64,000 nt of DNA from Burkholderia ambifaria. GTDB lineage: Bacteria; Pseudomonadota; Gammaproteobacteria; Burkholderiales; Burkholderiaceae. The stretch spans positions 184,215 through 248,214 of the forward strand of contig NZ_LKPJ01000011.1 of NCBI RefSeq assembly GCF_001443045.1. Direction: 5' to 3'. The notes under the pieces are model-generated. The model saw nothing but the letters and a program-made list of their open reading frames with translations. It was not told where the DNA came from and made no database searches. Both the position numbers and the translations under genes were made by a program. Of the stretch, positions 9,891-18,018 are shown in pieces (position 1 is the first letter of the stretch; every line of letters starts with the position of its first letter).

Positions 9891-9926
9891 GAAAAAAATC
9901 CCGCCACCTGAGCCAGATAGCGGGAT
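9891..9926 (-). terminator. Terminator of the H1-like gene
   Basis: Read on the minus strand, ATCCCGC pairs with GCGGGAT across a 15-nt loop and is followed by a run of T (A run at 9892-9897 on the plus strand). It lies 68 bp downstream of the H1-like gene stop. Confidence 0.8.
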
Positions 9927-9930
9927 CGAT

Positions 9931-9972
9931 TGAGTAGCGCTACTCAACCCGCGGACACCGCGTGAGTGTCCG
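9931..9972. repeat. Two further palindromes downstream of the H1-like gene
   Basis: TGAGTAGCGCTACTCA at 9931-9946 is a perfect 16-bp palindrome. A few bases on, CGGACAC / GTGTCCG (about 9952-9972) forms another stem. Neither is followed by a T tract. They sit between the gene stop and its terminator, so would be in the 3' untranslated RNA. Confidence 0.7.
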
Positions 9973-9993
9973 GGTAGTACTGGTCAGCCGCGA

Positions 9994-10659
9994 TTACGGA
10001 CGGCTGCCGGTCGGGAACGGCCATGCCGCTGCCGGGTTGAGCGCGGTCTTCACGCCCGATGCCGGCGCGACCGATGCGGTCGACGCGGTGGTTGCCGGTG
10101 CAGCCTTCTTCACGACGGCCTTCTTCGGAGCAGCAGCCTTCTTCGCCGGTGCAGCAGCCTTCGGTGCGGCAGCCTTCTTCGCAGGGGCAGCCTTCTTGGC
10201 GGGCGCAGCCTTCTTCGCAGCGGCCTTCTTCGCAGGCGCAGCCTTCTTGGCAGCAGCCTTCTTCGCCGGCGCGGCCTTCTTCGCAGCAGCCTTCTTCGCC
10301 GGCGCGGCCTTCTTCGCAGCAACCTTCTTCACCGCGACCTTCTTGGCGGCAACCTTCTTCGCTGCGGCCTTCTTCGCCGGTGCTGCCTTCTTCGCGGCAA
10401 CCTTCTTCACCGCGACTTTCTTCGCAGCGACCTTCTTGGCTGCAACCTTCTTCGTTGCGACCTTCTTTGCCGCGACCTTCTTCGCTGCGGCCTTCTTCGC
10501 CGGTGCTGCCTTCTTCGCGGCAACCTTCTTCACCGCGACCTTCTTCGCAGCAACTTTCTTCACTGCAGCGGCTTTCTTCGCCGGGGCTGCAGCCTTCTTC
10601 GCTACGGTCTTCTTGGCAGCGACCTTCTTAGCAGCCGGTTTTTTCTTGGCAGTAGCCAT
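9994..10659 (-). CDS. Histone H1-like Lys/Ala-rich DNA-binding protein
   Basis: A 221-residue, extremely basic protein made almost entirely of K, A, V and P in pentad-like repeats (KKVAA, KKAAP, AKKAA), starting MATAKKKPAAKKVAAKK. The composition matches the H1 C-terminal-tail type bacterial proteins (HctB/AlgP-like) that bind and condense DNA without sequence specificity and can act as global regulators. A clear AAGGAGAA Shine-Dalgarno lies 5-6 bp before the ATG. The last 30 residues lose the repeat. The plus-strand open frame across the gene (a Phe/Ala repeat) is only its antisense shadow. The repeats make copy-number change between strains likely. Confidence 0.9.
   Translation of the reverse strand: MATAKKKPAAKKVAAKKTVAKKAAAPAKKAAAVKKVAAKKVAVKKVAAKKAAPAKKAAAKKVAAKKVATKKVAAKKVAAKKVAVKKVAAKKAAPAKKAAAKKVAAKKVAVKKVAAKKAAPAKKAAAKKAAPAKKAAAKKAAPAKKAAAKKAAPAKKAAPAKKAAAPKAAAPAKKAAAPKKAVVKKAAPATTASTASVAPASGVKTALNPAAAWPFPTGSRP
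10352..10539. repeat. 65-bp exact direct repeat inside the H1-like gene
   Basis: Bases 10352-10416 are identical to 10475-10539. The offset is 123 nt, that is 41 codons, so the reading frame is kept. This lies on a background of shorter degenerate repeats covering about 10090-10640. Confidence 0.85.
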
Positions 10660-11096
10660 GTTGTTCTCCTTCAGGTTCAGATGAGAGTCAGTTCAAACTA
10701 CACCCTTCGTCAAAACCCGCTTCCCGCGGACGCTGTTCAGGACGTGCGCTTCGAAGCGGGCTATTCATCGGCGTACGCGGATACCACGCGCTTACGCTAA
10801 TGAATACGGTATGGCGCGCGTGACCCCATGGCCTCGCGCGCCAAATCAAGTCGGTAGCCGGCGCACCTCGCACCGCTACCCCTAATCGCTTGATCAAGCG
10901 GACCGCCACACGGCCGTCCGCTTTTTCCGGAGGGAAGTTTGCCCATCCCACTGAAGGGTTCGCAAAGTGCCGATCATGTCGTTGGGCCGTTAAGGCACCG
11001 GGCATGCTTTGCATCAGGCGTTCTTGCTCCTAAACCTTGGGCCGGGGCCGAGAGGCCGCCGGCTGCTCCATCATGTGACGGGTTCGCTGCTGCGGG
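10660..11096. other. 437-bp intergenic region between H1-like gene and nrdB
   Basis: No convincing gene. It must hold the promoter of the H1-like gene (minus strand). A perfect 14-bp palindrome CGCTTGATCAAGCG sits at 10887-10900. Overlapping it, AGCGGAC (10897-10903) pairs with GTCCGCT (10916-10922) and is followed by TTTTT on the plus strand, a terminator-like element although no plus-strand gene precedes it. A small plus-strand RNA ending there is conceivable but not supported otherwise. Confidence 0.5.
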
Positions 11097-12308
11097 TTAT
11101 TCCCAGGACAGCGCGCCGCCCGTCTGATACTCGATCACTCGCGTCTCGAAGAAGTTGCGCTCCTTCTTCAGGTCGATCATCTCGCTCATCCACGGGAACG
11201 GGTTTTCCTCGTTCGGGAACAGCGGGTCGAGGCCGATCTGCTGGCAACGGCGGTTGCTGATGAAGCGCAGATAGCTCTTGAACATCGACGCGTTCAGACC
11301 CAGCACGCCGCGCGGCATCGTGTCCTCGGCGTAGCGGTATTCGAGTTCGACAGCCTGCTTGAACAGCTCGCGGATCTCGGCGCGGAATTCCGCGGTCCAG
11401 AGATGCGGGTTCTCGAGCTTGATCTGGTTGATCAGGTCGATGCCGAAATTGCAGTGCATCGATTCGTCGCGCAGGATGTACTGATATTGCTCTGCAGCAC
11501 CCGTCATCTTGTTCTGGCGGCCGAGCGCGAGAATCTGCGTGAAGCCGACATAGAAGAACAGGCCTTCCATGATGCAGGCGAACACGATCAGCGACTTCAG
11601 CAGCTTCTGATCCGCTTCGAGCGTACCGGTCTTGAAGGCCGGGTCGGTCAGCGTGTGGATGAACGGGATCAGGAATTCGTCCTTCGCGCGGATCGACGTG
11701 ACCTCGTGGTACGCGTTGAAGATCTCGCCTTCGTCGAGACCGAGCGATTCGACAATGTATTGATACGCGTGCGTGTGGATCGCCTCTTCGAACGCCTGGC
11801 GCAGCAGGAACTGCCGGCACTCGGGCGCCGTGATGTGGCGGTACGTGCCGAGCACGATGTTGTTCGCGGCGAGCGAATCGGCCGTCACGAAGAAACCGAG
11901 GTTGCGCTTGACGATGCGGCGCTCGTCCTCGGTCAGACCGTTCGGGTCCTTCCACAGTGCGATGTCGCGGGACATGTTGATTTCCTGCGGCATCCAGTGG
12001 TTCGCGCAACCCGCCAGATACTTTTCCCACGCCCACTTGTACTTGAACGGCACCAGCTGATTGACGTCAGTCTGGCCGTTGATGATGCGCTTGTCGGCGA
12101 CATTGACCCGCGTTTCCGAACCGCCAGCGGGAACAGCCGATGCTTGCGGCGGCACCGCAAGATCGCCTTCGAAAATGTCGCGGACCTGATGGGCGGCAGG
12201 CGCTGCCGCCTGCATTCCGACAGCCATCCCTGCGGAGGTGCGCATCGCGTTTTGCTGCGCTCCGCTCGCGGGGGTTACGGCAGTCTTCTCGTCATCCCAG
12301 TTGAGCAT
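11097..12308 (-). CDS. nrdB: Ribonucleoside-diphosphate reductase class Ia, beta subunit
   Basis: R2 subunit that houses the diiron-tyrosyl radical used by NrdA to make deoxyribonucleotides. The 403 residues include the ferritin-like helices with metal ligands, for example [20 protein letters not shown] and [16 protein letters not shown], and the C-terminal region that docks onto R1. The N-terminal 65 residues (Ala-rich, after [11 protein letters not shown]) are a beta-proteobacterial extension. It lies 363 bp downstream of nrdA, an unusually long gap for these partners, which hints at a second promoter or a processed leader. Confidence 0.97.
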   Translation of the reverse strand: MLNWDDEKTAVTPASGAQQNAMRTSAGMAVGMQAAAPAAHQVRDIFEGDLAVPPQASAVPAGGSETRVNVADKRIINGQTDVNQLVPFKYKWAWEKYLAGCANHWMPQEINMSRDIALWKDPNGLTEDERRIVKRNLGFFVTADSLAANNIVLGTYRHITAPECRQFLLRQAFEEAIHTHAYQYIVESLGLDEGEIFNAYHEVTSIRAKDEFLIPFIHTLTDPAFKTGTLEADQKLLKSLIVFACIMEGLFFYVGFTQILALGRQNKMTGAAEQYQYILRDESMHCNFGIDLINQIKLENPHLWTAEFRAEIRELFKQAVELEYRYAEDTMPRGVLGLNASMFKSYLRFISNRRCQQIGLDPLFPNEENPFPWMSEMIDLKKERNFFETRVIEYQTGGALSWE

Positions 12309-12671
12309 AAATTCTCACCATCAATTTAGAACGGTTTGTACCATCTTTTCCTGAGCGATAAAAGGGCTCGCTCACGAAAAATCCTTTTTTCGATTCGCGT
12401 TGCGACCTCGATACAACACTTTGAGCAACGCATCGTCGTTCATGCGGCGCGCGACGCGTGTCGCACATGTATCGCGAGGTGCGCTCGACGCATCGAACGC
12501 TGATCGAAACGCGACGTCGTCGGGGATGTTTCGATCGCTTGTCACTGCCTGCAACGCAAGTGGCGCGTTACAGATTCCTTATCATTTTTTTAGTAGAGAG
12601 CGGCGCACACTTCAACCTCGATCGGTTGTCGTGCACGCCGCCCGAACCTTCTTCAGGTCATGCGCGCCGTG
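12309..12671 (-). other. 363-bp nrdA-nrdB intergenic region with possible small ORF and inverted repeat
   Basis: Two things are visible. First, a 60-codon minus-strand frame from 12554 (TTG) to 12372, ending ...YRGRNANRKKDFS, with less GC-biased third positions than the neighbours; no recognised family and a weak start, so not called as a gene. Second, an inverted repeat TGAGCGA (12352-12358) / TCGCTCA (12368-12374) with a 9-nt spacer, about 44 bp upstream of the nrdB start; it may be an operator or an mRNA hairpin in the nrdB leader. Confidence 0.45.
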
Positions 12672-15665
12672 TTACTGGCAGGCTTCGCACTCGTCGAAGC
12701 CCGGATCGCCCGGACGCATCGTGCACACCGGACCGTCTGCTTCGACCGGCGCCAGCGCCGGTGCCGCATTGACCGCGCCCGACGATGCATCGCCGCCTGC
12801 CGCACCGAAGCCGCCTGCCGCGCCTTGCGCGCCGCCGCTGCTCGAGCCACCGCTCGTCGGCACTGCGTTCAGCGCGCCATGTGCGACCGTCGACTTCTCG
12901 ACGTGCGTCGCCGCCATCGTGCGCAGGTAGTAGGTCGTCTTCAGACCGCGCAGCCATGCGAGCTTGTAGACCTCGTCGAGCTTCTTGCCCGACGCGCCGC
13001 CCATGTAGATGTTCAGCGACTGCGCCTGGTCGATCCACTTCTGGCGACGCGATGCCGCTTCGACCAGCCACGTCGGGTCGACCTCGAACGCGGTCGCGTA
13101 GATCGCGCGCAGGTCGGCCGGGATGCGGTCGATGCGCGACAGCATGCCGTCGAAGTACTTCAGGTCGGCCACCATCACTTCGTCCCACAGGCCGCGCTCC
13201 TTCAGGTCGCGAACGAGGTACTCGTTGACCACCGTGAATTCGCCCGACAGGTTCGACTTCACGTACAGGTTCTGGAAGGTCGGCTCGATGCACGCCGACA
13301 CGCCGATGATGTTCGAGATCGTCGCCGTCGGCGCGATCGCGACGCAGTTCGAGTTGCGCATGCCGTGCGAGGCGATCCGCGAACGCAGCGTCGTCCAGTC
13401 GAGCGACGCCGACGTGTCGACCTCGACGTAGCCGCCGCGCGCTTCCGTCAGCAGCTTCAGCGTGTCCTGCGGGAGGATGCCGCGATCCCACAGCGAGCCG
13501 CGGTAGCTCGAATAGCGGCCGCGCTCCTCGGCCAGCTCGGTCGACGCGTAGTACGCGTAGTAGCAGACCGCTTCCATCGAACGGTCGGCGAACTCGACCG
13601 CCGCGTCCGACGCGTACGGCGTGCGCAGCAGGTGCAGGCAGTCCTGGAAGCCCATGATGCCCATGCCGACCGGGCGGTGCTTCAGGTTCGAGTTACGCGC
13701 CTTCGGCACCGCGTAGTAGTTGATGTCGATCACGTTGTCGAGCATGCGCATCGCGACGCTGATCGTGCGCTTCAGCTTGTCGTGGTCGAGCGCGTAGCTG
13801 CCGTCGGCCTGCTTCACCAGGTGGGCGACGAGGTTCACGGAACCGAGGTTGCACACCGCGATTTCGGTGTCGCTCGTGTTCAGCGTGATTTCCGTGCACA
13901 GGTTCGACGAGTGGACGACGCCGACGTGCTGCTGCGGCGAGCGGATGTTGCACGGATCCTTGAACGTGATCCACGGGTGGCCCGTTTCGAACAGCATGCC
14001 GAGCATCTTGCGCCAGAGCTGCTGCGCCGGGATCTTCTTGAACAGCTTGATCTCGCCGCGCGCGACCTTGTCTTCGTAAGCCGTGTAAGCCGCCTCGAAC
14101 TCCGTGCCGAACTTGTCGTGCAGATCCGGGCAGGTCGACGGCGAGAACAGCGTCCAGTCCGTGCCTTCCATCACGCGCTTCATGAACAGGTCGGGAATCC
14201 AGTTCGCCGTGTTCATGTCGTGCGTGCGGCGGCGATCGTCGCCGGTGTTCTTGCGCAGCTCGAGGAACTCCTCGATGTCCAGGTGCCACGATTCGAGGTA
14301 CGCGCACACCGCGCCCTTGCGCTTGCCGCCCTGGTTGACCGCGACGGCCGTGTCGTTGACCACCTTCAGGAACGGGACCACGCCTTGCGACTTGCCGTTC
14401 GTGCCCTTGATATGCGAGCCGAGCGCACGCACGCGCGTCCAGTCGTTGCCGAGACCGCCGGCGAACTTCGACAGCAGCGCGTTTTCCTTCAGCGCTTCAT
14501 AGATGCCGTCGAGGTCGTCCGCGACCGTCGTCAGGTAGCACGACGACAGCTGCGAGCGATGGGTGCCCGAGTTGAACAGCGTCGGCGTCGAGCTCATGAA
14601 GTCGAAGCTCGACAGCACGTTGTAGAACTCGATCGCGCGCGTTTCGCGGTCGATCTCGTTCAGCGACAGGCCCATCGCGACGCGCATGAAGAATGCCTGC
14701 GGCATTTCGATGCGGGAACCGTCGACGTGCAGGAAGTAGCGGTCGTACAGCGTCTGCAGGCCGAGGTAGCCGAACTGCAGGTCGCGATTCGCGTCGAGCG
14801 CGTCGCCGAGACGCTTCAGGTCGAACTGCAGCAGCTTGTCGTCGAGCAGGCCGGCGTCGACGCCGCGCTTCAGGAACTGCGGGAAGTATTCCGCGTAGCG
14901 GGTCGACATCTCGGCCTGGACCACTTCCTCGCCGAGGATCTCGCGGCGGATCGTGTGCAGCAGGATGCGGGCCGTGACCTGGCTGTATGCCGGATCCTTT
15001 TCGATCATCGTGCGTGCAGCGAGGATCGCCGAGTCGTAGACCTGGCTCATCGGCACGCCGTCGTACAGGTTCTTCACCGTTTCCGCGACGATCGGGTCAG
15101 GGTTAACCGCAGCGCCGAGGCCGTCGCATGCCGACACGATCAGCGCACGCAGCGCGTTCATGTCGAGCGGGCGCGTGACGCCGTTGTCGACGACGTTGAT
15201 GCCAGTGCTCGCCTCGCCGCCCGCTGCCGCTGCTTCCTCGCCCGCATGCTGGCGCTCGAGGTGGCGTTTCTCGCGATACAGCACGTACGCGCGCGCGACG
15301 TTGTGCTCGCCGCCGCGCATCAGCGCGAGTTCGACCTGATCCTGGATGTCTTCGATATGGAACGTACCGCCGTTCGGACGGCTGCGCACGAGCGCGCGAA
15401 CAACGTTGTGCGTCAGTTGCTCGACGAGTTCGCGTACGCGCGCCGATGCCGCGCCCTGCCCGCCGTTGACGGCCAGGAAAGCCTTGGTCACCGCAATCGC
15501 GATCTTCGAAGGCTCGAACGACACCACGCTGCCGTTGCGGCGGATCACCTTGTAGTCGGCGAACGTGGCCTGCGGCGCGAGCGCCTGCGCGCCCTGTTCG
15601 GTCCCGCCGAGCGGACGGCTCGAGGCGCTCTCGTACTGGGACGTCGCGTTGTCGGTGGTTTGCAT
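12672..15665 (-). CDS. nrdA: Ribonucleoside-diphosphate reductase class Ia, alpha subunit
   Basis: R1 subunit that reduces NDPs to dNDPs. The start is placed at 15665 (MQTTDNATSQYES), which has GGAG at the right distance; the frame stays open 43 codons further but without a ribosome binding site. The 997 residues begin with an ATP-cone (YKVIRRNGSVVSFEPSKIAIAVTKAF, allosteric control by ATP/dATP), then the barrel with SSNLCTEI and AVCNLGSVNL, and end with the redox-active pair CEAC (DECEACQ), which is re-reduced by thioredoxin/glutaredoxin. Partner nrdB follows. Confidence 0.97.
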   Translation of the reverse strand: MQTTDNATSQYESASSRPLGGTEQGAQALAPQATFADYKVIRRNGSVVSFEPSKIAIAVTKAFLAVNGGQGAASARVRELVEQLTHNVVRALVRSRPNGGTFHIEDIQDQVELALMRGGEHNVARAYVLYREKRHLERQHAGEEAAAAGGEASTGINVVDNGVTRPLDMNALRALIVSACDGLGAAVNPDPIVAETVKNLYDGVPMSQVYDSAILAARTMIEKDPAYSQVTARILLHTIRREILGEEVVQAEMSTRYAEYFPQFLKRGVDAGLLDDKLLQFDLKRLGDALDANRDLQFGYLGLQTLYDRYFLHVDGSRIEMPQAFFMRVAMGLSLNEIDRETRAIEFYNVLSSFDFMSSTPTLFNSGTHRSQLSSCYLTTVADDLDGIYEALKENALLSKFAGGLGNDWTRVRALGSHIKGTNGKSQGVVPFLKVVNDTAVAVNQGGKRKGAVCAYLESWHLDIEEFLELRKNTGDDRRRTHDMNTANWIPDLFMKRVMEGTDWTLFSPSTCPDLHDKFGTEFEAAYTAYEDKVARGEIKLFKKIPAQQLWRKMLGMLFETGHPWITFKDPCNIRSPQQHVGVVHSSNLCTEITLNTSDTEIAVCNLGSVNLVAHLVKQADGSYALDHDKLKRTISVAMRMLDNVIDINYYAVPKARNSNLKHRPVGMGIMGFQDCLHLLRTPYASDAAVEFADRSMEAVCYYAYYASTELAEERGRYSSYRGSLWDRGILPQDTLKLLTEARGGYVEVDTSASLDWTTLRSRIASHGMRNSNCVAIAPTATISNIIGVSACIEPTFQNLYVKSNLSGEFTVVNEYLVRDLKERGLWDEVMVADLKYFDGMLSRIDRIPADLRAIYATAFEVDPTWLVEAASRRQKWIDQAQSLNIYMGGASGKKLDEVYKLAWLRGLKTTYYLRTMAATHVEKSTVAHGALNAVPTSGGSSSGGAQGAAGGFGAAGGDASSGAVNAAPALAPVEADGPVCTMRPGDPGFDECEACQ

Positions 15666-16117
15666 GTGCAAAGCTCCTGGTGTTGGATGGTGCGGAGAGA
15701 ACCGCGGATTAAAACGAACGCTGCGCAATGAGGTGCGCGAGCGGTAAGAGGCGAGCGATGCGTCGGGGAAGCCGGTTCGGTCGATGCGCGACAACCGATC
15801 CGGTCGTGTGCTTCGTCATGTGTACCCTGCCCCGTCGAAGTTCGCTGCGCTTGATCGCGACGCCCGGACCGCCCGGCCTGGCTCGCCGCCGTGAGAACCC
15901 TGTCCGCCGGCGTTGCCCGCCGGCCGGTGCCGCTCGGGTTTTCCCTGCGACACACACTATATCTAGTACAGAACAGCTCAACTGGCACCAAGTATAGTGG
16001 ACATTCGGAGGACGTCCAAACGGTTAATTTGCGATGGAGGTCTTGACATCGCTCACGCGCAGACACGACAAGGCATTGGTCGGAGAAAAAACTTTCCCCG
16101 ATCAAAAAACCCCGCGA
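15666..16117. other. 452-bp region between nrdA and ampD
   Basis: It holds the nrdA promoter/operator at 15954-16019 and a roughly 320-nt nrdA leader. In the leader, a 36-codon minus-strand frame (15819-15709, MTKHTTGSVVAHRPNRLPRR...) is preceded by GGGGCAGGG; it could be a leader peptide but has no other support. 16020-16117 is the ampD 3' flank, with A/T-rich patches but no clear terminator seen. Confidence 0.45.
15954..16019 (-). promoter_or_regulatory. nrdA promoter with paired NrdR boxes
   Basis: On the minus strand TTGGAC (16019-16014), a 17-bp spacer and TATACT (15996-15991) form a good sigma-70 promoter. Two NrdR-like boxes match the consensus ACACWATATATWGTGT as read on the plus strand: ACACTATATCTAGTAC at 15954-15969 (13 of 16) and a weaker copy at 15985-16000 (11 of 16). 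Their starts are exactly 31 bp apart, the helical spacing known for NrdR pairs. The upstream box covers the -10 and the other lies just past the expected start point, fitting repression. The leader would be about 320 nt. Confidence 0.75.
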
Positions 16118-16708
16118 TCAGTGCTGACGGAAAGGAAAGTATTCGGCGGAAAAACCGGCATCGCTCGCGAAGCGTTGCCAATCGAAGTGCGGCCCCGGAT
16201 CGGTCTTGCGGCCCGGCGCGACGTCCGAGTGCCCAGCAAATGCGTCGACCGGATAGCGTGCGGCGAGCGCGCGGGAGAGCGCGGCGAGCATCGCATACTG
16301 CGCGTCGTCGAACGGCACATCGTCCGCGCCTTCGAGCTCGATGCCGATCGAGAAGTCGTTGCAGCGTGTCCGGCCGAAGAACTCGGACGCGCCCGCATGC
16401 CACGCGCGCTCGTCGCACGACACGAACTGCACGAGTTCGCCGTCGCGGCGGATCAGGAAGTGCGCGGACACGCGCACGCCGCGCAGGTGGCTCTGGTAAT
16501 AGGGGTGCGCATCGCAATCGAGACGGTTCAGGAACAGCGATTCGATCGCGTCGCCGCCAAACTCGCCGGGCGGCAAGCTGATGTTGTGGACGACGACGAG
16601 CGTCGGCACCGCGCCCGCAGGTCGCGCCTCGAAATTCGGCGACGGTGCATGACGCGCTTCGCGCACCCAGCCGCGTGCATCGACCGACAGCAGCGCTGCG
16701 TCGCTCAT
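16118..16708 (-). CDS. ampD: 1,6-anhydro-N-acetylmuramyl-L-alanine amidase
   Basis: Cytoplasmic zinc amidase that removes the peptide from anhydro-muropeptides during murein recycling, thereby also keeping AmpR-controlled beta-lactamase expression low. The 196 residues show the Amidase_2 fold with zinc ligands in LVVVHNISLPPGEFGG (His) and FAGHSDVAPGRKTDPGPHFDW (His and Asp), and the SIGIELEG strand. Its start overlaps the stop of the preceding small gene by 4 bp (ATGA). Released tripeptide is the substrate of Mpl at the left end of this window. Confidence 0.96.
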   Translation of the reverse strand: MSDAALLSVDARGWVREARHAPSPNFEARPAGAVPTLVVVHNISLPPGEFGGDAIESLFLNRLDCDAHPYYQSHLRGVRVSAHFLIRRDGELVQFVSCDERAWHAGASEFFGRTRCNDFSIGIELEGADDVPFDDAQYAMLAALSRALAARYPVDAFAGHSDVAPGRKTDPGPHFDWQRFASDAGFSAEYFPFRQH

Positions 16709-17022
16709 CGGGCGTCGTGGCCGCTCGCGCGTGCGCCGTGGCGCTGCGCGTGCTCAGTGCTGCAGAAGTATTCGCCACCCACTGCGACGGCGTCGCCCTT
16801 CGGCGCATGCACACCGCATTCGGCGCAGCGCACCATCGGCTCGGGCAGCGAGCGCGCGTCGCCGTTCGGGCGTGCCGTACCGGCACCGCCGTGACCGGCC
16901 GCGCCGTCGTAGCCGCCACCGCGGCCGGTGCGCGCCTGCGCATGCTCCTGGGCCTGGCGCAGCTTGCGCGCGAGCCACGAACCCGCGAAGAAAAGAAGAA
17001 TCAGGAGAAGAATCTGTCGCAT
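16705..17022 (-). CDS. PP0621-type small membrane-anchored zinc-finger protein
   Basis: A 105-residue protein starting MRQILLLILLFFAGSWLARKLRQ (17022), one N-terminal membrane helix followed by a Gly/Arg-rich linker and a C-terminal metal-binding motif, MVRCAECGVHAPKGDAVAVGGEYFCSTEHAQRH (CxxC...C...H). The longer frame start at 17109 would add 29 residues inside the upstream gene and is not preferred. This layout is known as the PP0621 family; its function is unknown. It lies 13 bp after the CcsA-like gene and overlaps ampD by 4 bp, so the three form an operon. Confidence 0.85.
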   Translation of the reverse strand: MRQILLLILLFFAGSWLARKLRQAQEHAQARTGRGGGYDGAAGHGGAGTARPNGDARSLPEPMVRCAECGVHAPKGDAVAVGGEYFCSTEHAQRHGARASGHDAR

Positions 17023-17035
17023 CGGAAACCTGCGT

Positions 17036-17929
17036 TCAAACCACGGAGCGGTGCAGCAGCACCTCGAAAACGAACCGGCTGCCGACATACGCGAACAGCA
17101 GCGCGGCAAACGACACGAGCACCCAGCGCGCGGCGCCGCGCCCGCGCCAGCCCGACGTCTTGCGAGCCACCAGCAGGCCGCCGAACATCAGCCACGACAG
17201 CACCGCGAACACGGTCTTGTGATCGAGCCGCAGCGCGCGTGCATCGACCTGCTCGCTGAACAGGATCCCCGACGCGAGCGTCAGCGTGAGCAGCACGAAG
17301 CCGGCGCCGATCAGGCGGAACAGCAGCTTCTCGAGCGTGAGCAGCGGCGGCAGCGTTTCGAGCCAGCTCGCGATCCAGCCGGTCGAACCGTCGCGCCCGC
17401 CGCTTCTCAGCGATTGCAGGCGCCGCTCGACCATCAGCATCAGGACTGCGTGCAGCGCGGCGATCGCAAAGAGGCCGTATGCGATGTTCGCGATCAGGAA
17501 GTGCATCTTGAACAGCGGTGCTGCGGCATAAGGCAGCACCCGCACGCCACCGAACACGAGCGGCAGCAGCGACGCGCCGCACGCAAGCGGCAGCACGAGC
17601 AGGCGCAGGCTGTCGAGCGGGAAGAAGAAGCTCTCGATCCAGTAGATGCCGGCGCCGAGCCAGAACATCGCGGACAGCGCGAACGCGAACCCGAAGATCA
17701 TCGCGTCGTGCGGGAAGATCGTCATGTGCAGCAGCACGCCGTGCGCGACGAGCGCCGCGAACAGCAGCGCGCGGCCGGCCGAGCTCATCCCCGACGCGGC
17801 GGACGCCGGAACCGGCACGGCCGGCACGCTCGCGACGAGCGGCGTCGCGCCCTGGCGGTGCGTGCGCCAGCCTGCGACGGCAAGGCCGCCGTACAGGAAT
17901 GCGGTGAGGGCATACAGTACAATATCCAT
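17036..17929 (-). CDS. CcsA/YpjD-like inner membrane protein
   Basis: A 297-residue polytopic protein with about eight hydrophobic spans (first MDIVLYALTAFLYGGLAVAGW). It resembles the cytochrome c assembly protein family in the form found beside ffh in many proteobacteria. Conserved-looking histidines occur (LFAALVAHGVLLHMTIFP, MHFLIANIAYGLFAIAALHAVLML), consistent with haem contact, but the classical WxWxE tryptophan-rich signature is not evident, so a role in haem handling is only probable. It is divergent from ffh, with 89 bp between the two start codons. Confidence 0.85.
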   Translation of the reverse strand: MDIVLYALTAFLYGGLAVAGWRTHRQGATPLVASVPAVPVPASAASGMSSAGRALLFAALVAHGVLLHMTIFPHDAMIFGFAFALSAMFWLGAGIYWIESFFFPLDSLRLLVLPLACGASLLPLVFGGVRVLPYAAAPLFKMHFLIANIAYGLFAIAALHAVLMLMVERRLQSLRSGGRDGSTGWIASWLETLPPLLTLEKLLFRLIGAGFVLLTLTLASGILFSEQVDARALRLDHKTVFAVLSWLMFGGLLVARKTSGWRGRGAARWVLVSFAALLFAYVGSRFVFEVLLHRSVV

Positions 17930-18018
17930 GTTCGAAGTTTACACTAGGCCCCCTCCCCGCGACGGCTCCCTTTGTTCGGTTCCGTTGCGCCTTCGGGCCC
18001 CACTGTCCATCGCTCCCC

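Noticed and set aside
9962..10684. Long plus-strand frame encoding a Phe/Ala repeat protein
   Set aside because: It is the exact antisense of the Lys/Ala repeats of the H1-like gene (AAG/GCC codons read as CTT/GGC-type), has no ribosome binding site, and the minus-strand gene has a clear AAGGAGAA.
10660..11096. 6S RNA or another housekeeping RNA in the H1-nrdB gap
   Set aside because: Some stems occur, but neither strand shows the conserved 6S closing stem and bubble sequences that I could recognise.
12660..15731. 1023-codon plus-strand frame opposite nrdA
   Set aside because: High-GC antisense shadow, Arg/Val/Asp-rich without any domain; nrdA is unmistakable on the other strand. Similar long shadows opposite accC, proS, secA, ftsI and murC-murG were rejected for the same reason.
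15690..15950. Cobalamin riboswitch in the nrdA leader
   Set aside because: A GAGCCAGG-like stretch drew attention, but the B12-box pattern and the characteristic GCCACTG core are absent, and NrdAB is the B12-independent class Ia enzyme.
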